Positions 57,630 through 64,000 of a stretch of 64,000 bases of DNA are shown here, piece by piece. This DNA is from an uncultured Bacteroidia bacterium (GTDB lineage: Bacteria; Bacteroidota; Bacteroidia; Bacteroidales; UBA932), in contig CACZZF010000012.1 of the NCBI GenBank assembly GCA_902785575.1, forward strand, positions 95,921 through 159,920, in the 5' to 3' direction. Below the pieces are notes generated by a model. That model worked only from the letters and a program-made list of their open reading frames with translations. It did not search any database and had not been told where the DNA came from. Made by a program: the position numbers and the translations under genes. Position 1 is the stretch's first letter. Each line of letters opens with the position of its first letter.

Positions 57630-58045
57630 TGAGAACCTGGTTAAGGATATTCCTGATTATCACTTCGTTGCTGAGCCTGGCCTCCTGCAACCGTAATCTT
57701 GAGCCGGACAGCTCGTTCATTGCCGGGTCACAGGTGCAGTTGAAGGTCGCCGGGAGTGTGATCCACACCTATGATCCCCTAACCTGGCAACTTGGATACA
57801 ATCCTACAACCAGGGAATTCCGGGTCTCCGATGACCAGATGAAGAATTATTACATTGTCAATTGTTCTACCATCCCATCATCGGTGGGCCAGAAAATAGA
57901 CGCCACGATCACCTGGACCACCGCTGGCGGCACGAAATCCATCAAGGGTCGGTTCGAGGTCGCGAAAGCCGAGAAAGACCGCTATTGGCTTTGGTGCGGG
58001 GATAAAAAAATACAGACGGGGGTCACCGTCCGCATTTTAAGGTAA
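57626..58045 (+). CDS. Putative lipoprotein of unknown function
   Basis: 139 residues. MMRTWLRIFLIITSLLSLASC lipoprotein signal, Cys 21 (or 20 from the second Met), then a beta-rich domain (VQLKVAGSVIHTYDPLTWQL, IDATITWTTAGGTKSIKGRFEV). No recognised family. It overlaps the M6 gene by 4 nt (ATGA), so the pair is co-translated; an inhibitor, partner or surface anchor of the peptidase is conceivable but unproven. Convergent with rbfA, only 3 nt apart. Confidence 0.65.
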   Translation: MMRTWLRIFLIITSLLSLASCNRNLEPDSSFIAGSQVQLKVAGSVIHTYDPLTWQLGYNPTTREFRVSDDQMKNYYIVNCSTIPSSVGQKIDATITWTTAGGTKSIKGRFEVAKAEKDRYWLWCGDKKIQTGVTVRILR

Positions 58046-58048
58046 ACT

Positions 58049-58396
58049 CTATTTCTTCAGCAGTTCCTCGATGTGCTCAGCGTAATCGAGCGAGGTGTCA
58101 AGATAGAACACTATCTCGGGAACTATCCTTAGCTGCCTACCGACCTGGCGGCCGAGGGCGCCACGAAGCTCACGCATATTGTCATTCAAAATCTTCATCA
58201 CCTCCTCCTGCTTCGCTGAGGGGAATATACTGACATACGTCTTGGCGACAGAAAGATCCGGGCTGACCCTGACCTCACTTACCGTGACCATGGCTCCTCC
58301 GAAGAAGGCCATGCCCTTGCTCCTGATGATCTCGGCGAGGTCCTTCTGGATCTCGCGGGCGACCTTGAGCTGTCTGGTTGTGGCCTGTTTCTCCAT
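58049..58396 (-). CDS. rbfA: Ribosome-binding factor A
   Basis: 115 residues. RQLKVAREIQKDLAEIIRSKG, VTVSEVRVSPDLSVAKTYVSIFPS and LGRQVGRQLRIVPEIVFYLDTSLDYAEHIEELL match RbfA throughout. Helps 30S subunit maturation at the 5' end of 16S rRNA. Start ATG 58396 is 2 nt after the tyrS stop. Convergent with the lipoprotein gene. Confidence 0.95.
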   Translation of the reverse strand: MEKQATTRQLKVAREIQKDLAEIIRSKGMAFFGGAMVTVSEVRVSPDLSVAKTYVSIFPSAKQEEVMKILNDNMRELRGALGRQVGRQLRIVPEIVFYLDTSLDYAEHIEELLKK

Positions 58397-58398
58397 AA

Positions 58399-59691
58399 CT
58401 AGATAATATTGATAATGAAATAGTTCTTCTTTCCTTTCTGGGCAAGGATATACTTCCCGTCCACAATGTCATTCTCCGATATCTGATACTCGATGTCAGT
58501 GACCTTATCCTTGTTGATAGACACTCCGTTACCGACAGTCATCTTCCTGGCCTCACCCTTGGATGGGAAAACCTGGGTCTTGACAGCAAGGAAATCAAGG
58601 ATATTGCAAGGCAGCTCTGTCCTGGGCACATCAAAGGTGGGAACTCCGGCGAAAACGGCCAGGAAGGTCTTCTCGTCAAGCTTGCGAAGCTCCTCGGAAG
58701 TCGAGTTGCCGAACAGCATCTTGGAGGCGGAGACAGCGTTGTCATATTCATCGGCGCCATGGATCATGGTTGTGATCTCCTTGGCAAGGAGCTGCTGGAG
58801 GGTCCTGCGGCCAGGATCCGCCCTATGCTCGGCAATGGCGGCGTCAATGGTCTCCTTGGGAAGCATAGTGAATATCTTGATATACCTCTCAGCATCCTCG
58901 TCACTCACATTGAGCCAGAACTGGTAGAACTCATAAGGGGAGGTCTTCTCGGGATCGAGCCAGATGTTGCCTTTCTCGGTCTTACCGAACTTGGTGCCGT
59001 CAGCCTTCTTCACGAGAGGGCATGTCAAGGCGAAAGCGTCGGTCTTGCCGAGGATCCTGCGGATCAGCTCGGTTCCAGTGGTGATATTGCCCCACTGGTC
59101 GCTTCCGCCAAGCTGGAGGCGGCAACCTTTATGCTCATACAACCAGAGATAGTCATATCCCTGAAGAAGCTGGTAGCTGAACTCAGTGAAAGACATTCCC
59201 TCACGAGACTCGTCGGAAAGGCGTTTCTTCACGGAGTCCTTCGCCATCATGTAGTTGACAGTGATGTGCTTACCGATGTCGCGGATGAAATTGAGGAAGG
59301 AATATCCCTTCATCCAGTCATAGTTGTTGACAAGCTCAGCCTTGTTGGGAGCATCGGAATCGAAGTCGAGAATCTTGGAGAGCTGGGCACGGATACCCTC
59401 GATATTGTGAAGGAGGGTCTCCTCATCGAGAAGCTTGCGCTCCTGGGACTTCATCGAAGGGTCACCGATCATGCCGGTGGCTCCGCCGATCAAGGCGATA
59501 GGCTTGTGACCGCACTGCTGGAAATGCCTCAATATCATTATGCTGACAAGATGGCCGATGTGCAGGGAGTCAGCCGTCGGGTCGATTCCGACATAAGCGG
59601 CCTGCGGACCTTCCATAAGTTTCTCCTCAGTCCCGGGCATGATGTCCTGGATCATGCCTCTCCATCTCAGTTCCTCAACGAAATTCTTCAT
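58399..59691 (-). CDS. tyrS: Tyrosyl-tRNA synthetase
   Basis: 430 residues from ATG 59691; the longer open frame reaches across the tpiA promoter and is rejected. HIGH motif LHIGH at 43-47, GDPS-type [27 protein letters not shown], and KFGKTEKG as the KMSKS-like motif; C-terminal S4 domain ([13 protein letters not shown] and [20 protein letters not shown]). Charges tRNA-Tyr. In one transcript with rbfA. No T-box or other leader was seen. Confidence 0.97.
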   Translation of the reverse strand: MKNFVEELRWRGMIQDIMPGTEEKLMEGPQAAYVGIDPTADSLHIGHLVSIMILRHFQQCGHKPIALIGGATGMIGDPSMKSQERKLLDEETLLHNIEGIRAQLSKILDFDSDAPNKAELVNNYDWMKGYSFLNFIRDIGKHITVNYMMAKDSVKKRLSDESREGMSFTEFSYQLLQGYDYLWLYEHKGCRLQLGGSDQWGNITTGTELIRRILGKTDAFALTCPLVKKADGTKFGKTEKGNIWLDPEKTSPYEFYQFWLNVSDEDAERYIKIFTMLPKETIDAAIAEHRADPGRRTLQQLLAKEITTMIHGADEYDNAVSASKMLFGNSTSEELRKLDEKTFLAVFAGVPTFDVPRTELPCNILDFLAVKTQVFPSKGEARKMTVGNGVSINKDKVTDIEYQISENDIVDGKYILAQKGKKNYFIINII

Positions 59692-59742
59692 CGTATGAAT
59701 ATGTTTTCTTATTAAATCTCGCGAATTTAGGTAAAAATAAGT

Positions 59743-59750
59743 TAAATTTG
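59743..59750 (+). promoter_or_regulatory. tpiA promoter -7 box
   Basis: TAAATTTG matches TAnnTTTG, 38 bp before the tpiA ATG. A TTTA at about the -33 position is one base from consensus. Confidence 0.6.
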
Positions 59751-59788
59751 TAGACTGTAAAGAAATTAACAATCTAAAGAATACAGAA

Positions 59789-60544
59789 ATGAGAAAGAAA
59801 ATCGTCGCCGGAAACTGGAAGATGAACACCAATCTCCAGGAAGGTATTGAGCTCGCCAAGGCTGTCGCCGCCAAATCAGTTGAGACCCCCGAGAATGTCG
59901 GCCTTATCGTTGCCGCTCCTTTCACACACCTCTGCGCTGTCGCTGAGGCGGTTAAGGGCTCCAAGGTTGAGGTTTCCGCCCAGAACTGCGCTGACCACGA
60001 GAAGGGCGCTTACACTGGTGAGGTCTCGGTCGGTATGCTGACTTCTGTCGGTTGCCAGTGGACCATCCTCGGCCATTCCGAGAGGAGGCAGTATTATGGT
60101 GAGACCGACGAGAAGCTTGTCGAGAAGGTCAAGCTCGCCCTCGGCGCCGGCCTGGGTGTCATCCTCTGTGTCGGTGAGAATCTCGATGAGAGAGAGGCCG
60201 GCAAGCACTTCGAGGTCGTGAAGACCCAGATCGAAAACGTGCTGTTCAACTTCACCGCCGAAGATATGGCCAAGATCGTTGTGGCCTACGAGCCCGTCTG
60301 GGCCATCGGCACCGGCAAGACCGCTACCGCTGAGCAGGCTGAGGAGATCCACGCTTGCATCCGCCAGGTCCTTTGCGGAAAGTTCGGCGAGACCGTGGCC
60401 GAGGACACCACCATCCTCTACGGTGGAAGTTGCAAGCCCTCCAACGCCAAGGAGCTCTTCGCCCAGAAGGACATCGACGGCGGCCTGATCGGTGGTGCCG
60501 CCCTCAAGGCTGACGACTTTATTGCCATCGCCCAGAGCTACTGA
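59789..60544 (+). CDS. tpiA: Triosephosphate isomerase
   Basis: 251 residues. Lys 11 in GNWKMN, His 96 in LGHSERR, Glu 168 in [14 protein letters not shown], phosphate loop GGSCKPSNA and GGALKADDF. Interconverts dihydroxyacetone phosphate and glyceraldehyde 3-phosphate. Strong codon bias. A lipid kinase gene begins 20 nt later with no terminator between, so the three genes to 63501 may be one operon. Confidence 0.97.
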   Translation: MRKKIVAGNWKMNTNLQEGIELAKAVAAKSVETPENVGLIVAAPFTHLCAVAEAVKGSKVEVSAQNCADHEKGAYTGEVSVGMLTSVGCQWTILGHSERRQYYGETDEKLVEKVKLALGAGLGVILCVGENLDEREAGKHFEVVKTQIENVLFNFTAEDMAKIVVAYEPVWAIGTGKTATAEQAEEIHACIRQVLCGKFGETVAEDTTILYGGSCKPSNAKELFAQKDIDGGLIGGAALKADDFIAIAQSY

Positions 60545-60564
60545 TTTTCCTGTCAGTCACTTAG

Positions 60565-61431
60565 GTGAAAAAAATCTGCTTCGTTGTCAACCCGCTTTCC
60601 GGTGGGAAAGACAAGGGATCCATTTTAAAGGCTATCGCGCGACACAACTTCGCGTATGAGACCGTATTCACCAAACGCCCCGGCCATGCCACCGAGATTG
60701 CCCGTACGACCGATGCTGACATCGTCGTCGCGGTAGGTGGGGACGGGACGGTAAGTGAAGTGGCCCAGGGTCTTGTCGGTACGGATAAGACCCTGGGTAT
60801 TATTCCTTGTGGCAGCGGGGACGGATTGGCGCTTCATCTAGGTATCAGCCGCAGGACTGAGAACGCCCTGCGCACACTTGAGGAAGGCATTACCGCCTCA
60901 ATGGATTACGGACTCCTTGATGGAAAACCCTTCTTCTGCACAACGGGAGTCGGCCTGGACGCGGAGGTTGCATGGCAGTTTGACAAGGCCGACAGGCGCG
61001 GACTCTGGACTTATATTTCCCTCGCATGGAAAATTTGGCGGCATTTCACCCCTGACACCTACACAATTGGAATTGACGGCCAGACACTGGTCACACCAGC
61101 GGTGTTCGTGACGGTCGGAAACGCCAACCAGTGGGGTAACCAAGCCAGGATTTGCTCGCTGGCATCACTCACGGATGGAACTTTGGATATCACCATTGTC
61201 AAGCCTTTCCACACCTGGGAGATTCCAATGCTGGCGACCCGGTTGCTTACCGGATTCGCTCATAAGAGCCGCCGAACGGTAATGCTGCGAGGAAAGAGAA
61301 TCACAATCCACCGTTCCTCGATAGGGCCGGCCCACCACGATGGGGATCCTTGTATGAAAGGAACGGATATTACCGTCGAAGTTGCGCCTGCCGCGTTGCG
61401 GGTCATTGTTCCCAAAGGAAGAAAAATCTGA
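60565..61431 (+). CDS. Diacylglycerol kinase-like (YegS/LCB5) lipid kinase
   Basis: 288 residues starting at GTG 60565. DAGK catalytic domain: VVNPLSGGKDKG (8-19), VVAVGGDGTVSEVAQGL with GGDGT at 58-62, GIIPCGSGDGLALHLG, and TGVGLDAEV near 130. It phosphorylates a membrane lipid, diacylglycerol by family inference. Cytoplasmic face of the membrane. Immediately followed (6-12 nt) by an LtaS-like transferase, which would release diacylglycerol if it uses phosphatidylglycerol. Confidence 0.9.
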   Translation: MKKICFVVNPLSGGKDKGSILKAIARHNFAYETVFTKRPGHATEIARTTDADIVVAVGGDGTVSEVAQGLVGTDKTLGIIPCGSGDGLALHLGISRRTENALRTLEEGITASMDYGLLDGKPFFCTTGVGLDAEVAWQFDKADRRGLWTYISLAWKIWRHFTPDTYTIGIDGQTLVTPAVFVTVGNANQWGNQARICSLASLTDGTLDITIVKPFHTWEIPMLATRLLTGFAHKSRRTVMLRGKRITIHRSSIGPAHHDGDPCMKGTDITVEVAPAALRVIVPKGRKI

Positions 61432-61437
61432 TTGGAG

Positions 61438-63501
61438 ATGAACAAACAAAAAGTCACTGATTGGTTCGCATTTTTCGCGCCCCGTTTTCTTTGCCTCACA
61501 TTGATTCTGGGTTTCTTGATCCGGATTGTCTTGATCCTGCACCCCCTTACAGTTGTGGACTGGGGCTGGGCCGACTGGCTGAAGATATTCGGGCTCGGAT
61601 TCCTTAACGACCTGGCTTTCTCGGCTATAGCCCTTGTACCCGCCTTCATTTTCCACTCCTTCCTGACGGATGACAAGTACCGCAAGCCATATAAATGGAT
61701 CTTGTGGGGCGGCATGACGCTTCTGACCGCATATATTCTCTTCTTCAACGACATCACGGACGAATATGGCGGGCCTATGCCCAGGATTGTCAACGCCGTG
61801 TTGGCATTCCTGTGGATTTGCCTGACAATCAAAATGTTCGTGCCTAAAGTCAGGAAAGGTTGGCGAACCGCGGCCATATGGATAATGATGATGCTCTACG
61901 CCTGCTGCGCCATCACCATCGCTATCAGCGAAGTCGTGTTCTGGAGTGAGTTCGGAGTCAGGTTCAATTTCATAGCGGTGGACTACTTGGTCTACACCAA
62001 CGAGGTCATTGGCAATATCTTCGAGTCTTATCCTATGTTCTGGATAATCCTGGCCATGCTTTTGGTTTCAGGCGGGATTTGCTGGTTAATAACGAAGGGT
62101 AAGGATATCAATCAGAGCGGTGTGGTCAGTTGGAAGCGTTGGGGACTGACCCTGGCCGCACTCGCGGTCTCCTGCGCAATCAGCTACGGCTGGCTGCATT
62201 ATGGTTACCGGCATTTCGGCGGGGAGAATCTCTTCGCCACCCAGATACAGGAGAACGGATGCTGGGATTTCCTGGAGGCATTCGCGTCCAATGAACTGGA
62301 CTACGAGCAGTTCTATGCGATGATGCCACAGTCTGAGGCTGAGGCGATGAAGCGACATATGTGCGGTCAAAACGAAGATGGTATCCAGATTGTGAGAGAC
62401 AGCCTTCCTCCTGTAAAAAAGAATGTCGTATTGATCACTGTGGAAAGCCTCAGCGCTGATTTCCTGACCCGATACGGATCGAAAGACGGGATCACTCCAT
62501 ATCTGGACGAGTTGCTGGAAGAGAGCCTTGTCTTTGATAATCTTTACGCCACAGGCAACCGTACTGTCCGCGGCCTGGAGGCTGTGACCCTTAACATCCC
62601 GCCATCATCAGGCGAGAGCCTGGTCAAACGCCCGGACAATACCGGCTTGTTCTCGACTGGAAGCGTGTTCCGCCAAAATGGTTATCACACCAGTTTCATC
62701 TATGGTGGCGACAGTTATTTCGATAATATGGGCGCTTTCTACGGCAACTGCGGCTATGAGATTGTCGACAAGAAGACTTACGACAAGGATGCTATAGTGT
62801 TCTCGAACATTTGGGGCACTTCAGATGAGGATTCCTACCGTGAGGCAATTAAGCGATTCGACGCGTCCTGGGCCGCTGGGGAGCCATTTTTCGCCCAGAT
62901 CATGACCATCTCCAACCACCGTCCGTACACCTATCCGGAAGGCCGGATCCAATATGATGGCAATCCGATGAGCCGCCATGCCGTTGTCAAATATACAGAC
63001 TGGGCCATCGGGCAGTTCATTTCCGCCGCTTCTGAAAAACCCTGGTTCTCAGAGACTGTCTTCGTTATAATGGCTGACCATTGCGCCTCGTCTGCCGGCA
63101 AGACTTCTCTGCCAATGGACTGCTATCATATTCCCGCGATCATTTATTCTCCCGGCTTTATTGAGCCTCGGTATGTGGAAAAGGTCTGCTCGCAAATCGA
63201 CATCATACCTACGTTGCTGTCTTTGCTGCACTTCTCGTATGACGCCCCGTTCTACGGAAAGAATGTGCTCGCCGATGATTTCAAGGAGCGGACTTTCATG
63301 GCCACATATCAAGATCTGGGTTATTATTCCGACGGTGTGCTTACCGTGCTCTCCCCTGTCCGTCGCTTCCAGCAATTCGCTGTCACCCAGCACGATGGTT
63401 GGGTTTACGATGAGGCTTTGATGGACCAGCCAAGGGAGGATGTCCTGCAGGAGGCGCAAGCCTTTTATCAGACCGCCAATCTGGCTTTCAAGAAAAAATA
63501 G
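61438..63501 (+). CDS. LTA synthase-like sulfatase-fold phosphotransferase
   Basis: 687 residues from ATG 61438 (TTG 61432 also open). Five membrane helices (to about residue 245), then an exported sulfatase-fold domain: VVLITVESLSADF with the metal-binding Glu, nucleophile Thr about 376 in ATGNRTVRG, FIYGGDSYFDNM, and VFVIMADHCASS plus MDCYHIPAIIYSPGF with metal His/Asp. These enzymes move phosphoglycerol or phosphoethanolamine from phospholipids to an acceptor outside the membrane. The acceptor is unknown here. Convergent with the ABC gene, 3 nt apart. Confidence 0.9.
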   Translation: MNKQKVTDWFAFFAPRFLCLTLILGFLIRIVLILHPLTVVDWGWADWLKIFGLGFLNDLAFSAIALVPAFIFHSFLTDDKYRKPYKWILWGGMTLLTAYILFFNDITDEYGGPMPRIVNAVLAFLWICLTIKMFVPKVRKGWRTAAIWIMMMLYACCAITIAISEVVFWSEFGVRFNFIAVDYLVYTNEVIGNIFESYPMFWIILAMLLVSGGICWLITKGKDINQSGVVSWKRWGLTLAALAVSCAISYGWLHYGYRHFGGENLFATQIQENGCWDFLEAFASNELDYEQFYAMMPQSEAEAMKRHMCGQNEDGIQIVRDSLPPVKKNVVLITVESLSADFLTRYGSKDGITPYLDELLEESLVFDNLYATGNRTVRGLEAVTLNIPPSSGESLVKRPDNTGLFSTGSVFRQNGYHTSFIYGGDSYFDNMGAFYGNCGYEIVDKKTYDKDAIVFSNIWGTSDEDSYREAIKRFDASWAAGEPFFAQIMTISNHRPYTYPEGRIQYDGNPMSRHAVVKYTDWAIGQFISAASEKPWFSETVFVIMADHCASSAGKTSLPMDCYHIPAIIYSPGFIEPRYVEKVCSQIDIIPTLLSLLHFSYDAPFYGKNVLADDFKERTFMATYQDLGYYSDGVLTVLSPVRRFQQFAVTQHDGWVYDEALMDQPREDVLQEAQAFYQTANLAFKKK

Positions 63502-63504
63502 GTA

Positions 63505-64000
63505 TCACAGCGCCAAAACGGTGTCAGAATAAATGACTCCGTCGTGGATGTCATGGGTTGAGAATATGACTGTCGAGCCTGTCTCATGGGCAAGGCGCTG
63601 AAGGGTCTGGAGTACCATTATCCTGTTTTCCACATCGAGGAACGCGGTCGGCTCGTCGAGCATTATGACATTCGCCTTCTTGGTCAATGCGGTGGCGATA
63701 CAAGCTTTCTGGAACTCTCCGTCGCTGATCTTGGATATATCCTTGGTAGACAATGCGTTAAGATCCATCATCCTGATAGCCTCTGCGATATCCGATTCGG
63801 ATCTTTTGTCCAGTCTTTTGAACGCTCCAAACTCAGCGAGCATTCCTGTCCTTATAAACTCCTCAACGGTGAAGCCTTTGACTTTGGGAATCCTTGTAGG
63901 GACCAAGACCGCTTCTCCTCCTGTCTCGAATGAGCCTGAGAGAGGCTTCAAAACTCCGGCCAAGGTCTTCATCAAGGTGGTTTTGCCGCTGCCGTTCCTG
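63505..64000 (-). CDS. ABC transporter ATP-binding protein (5' end beyond window)
   Basis: About 165 C-terminal residues of a FecE/BtuD-like ATPase. Walker A NGSGKTT is at the right edge, then Q-loop region, an altered signature ISDGEFQKA (family LSGGQ), Walker B VIMLDEPTAFLD and the switch His in FSTHDIHDG. Typical partner of FecCD-type iron-chelate or vitamin B12 permeases. The N terminus and neighbours are outside the window, so the transported substrate is unknown. Confidence 0.88.
   Translation of the reverse strand, partial: RNGSGKTTLMKTLAGVLKPLSGSFETGGEAVLVPTRIPKVKGFTVEEFIRTGMLAEFGAFKRLDKRSESDIAEAIRMMDLNALSTKDISKISDGEFQKACIATALTKKANVIMLDEPTAFLDVENRIMVLQTLQRLAHETGSTVIFSTHDIHDGVIYSDTVLAL

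Noticed and set aside
59691..59964. N-terminal extension of TyrS
   Set aside because: The extra codons run through the tpiA promoter and have no family counterpart; ATG 59691 fits the standard start.

Overview
The window looks like chromosomal DNA from a member of the Bacteroidota, most likely order Bacteroidales. Three things point there. Most readable promoters carry the TAnnTTTG -7 box of this phylum instead of TATAAT. Ribosome binding sites are AT-rich, with few Shine-Dalgarno matches. The gene families are typical: a UpxY antiterminator, fimbrillin-like lipoproteins, M49 dipeptidyl peptidase III, C11 and M6 peptidases, and a 58-residue histone H1-like protein. The genus cannot be read from the sequence.

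Layout. (1) 1-3098 (-): 5' part of secA and an outer-membrane barrel gene. (2) 3143-18204 (-): one tightly packed operon-like series, rlmN, patatin/BamA-like phospholipase, recX, purC, then a polysaccharide cluster (UDP-sugar epimerase, Wzx flippase, GT4, CapA, two TupA-like ATP-grasp proteins, a DUF616/TOD1-type enzyme and three GT2 enzymes). (3) 18376-36863 (+): a barrel gene whose promoter also appears to serve a second large capsule/exopolysaccharide operon: TagF-like transferase, second Wzx, broken acyltransferase, IspD/TarI-like cytidylyltransferase, GT2, GT8 and GT4 enzymes, a Wzy-like polymerase, Wza, Wzc, then HAD, PqqD-like and nucleotidyltransferase proteins. Its first 5-6 kb is visibly AT-richer than the surroundings, like an acquired cassette. 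(4) 36942-44894 (-): initiating glycosylphosphotransferase, UpxY, a 60-aa protein and three large fimbrillin-like lipoproteins in one operon, ended by a 32-bp palindromic terminator facing the capsule operon. (5) 45226-64000: housekeeping genes (recA, ComEA-like HhH protein, rsmI, tdk, xerC/D, DPP III, C11 peptidase, rplY, pth, histone-like protein, M6 peptidase, rbfA, tyrS, tpiA, a lipid kinase, an LtaS-like transferase, and the edge of an ABC ATPase).

How the genes fit together. Regions 2-4 contain the parts of a Wzx/Wzy surface polysaccharide pathway: lipid-linked initiation (43566), glycosyl transfer, flipping (10648, 20491), polymerisation (27347), and chain-length control and export (32060, 32824). 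UpxY probably helps polymerase through its long operon.

The most unusual signal is a family of short, imperfectly palindromic repeats built around the core CTGAGCGAAGCGAAG. I find it at eight or more places. Some copies are intergenic: after the barrel gene, in the recA leader, and filling the tdk/xerC gap. Others lie inside genes and keep the frame open: an epimerase, two glycosyltransferases, the HhH protein and a linker-rich hypothetical protein. Stem positions co-vary between copies, one copy is nested inside another in a 51-bp compound form present twice, and a related 83-bp unit is shared in frame by two neighbouring, unrelated proteins. This resembles, in principle, the Rickettsia palindromic elements that insert in frame into genes. 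I see no CRISPR array, tRNA, rRNA, transposase or prophage.
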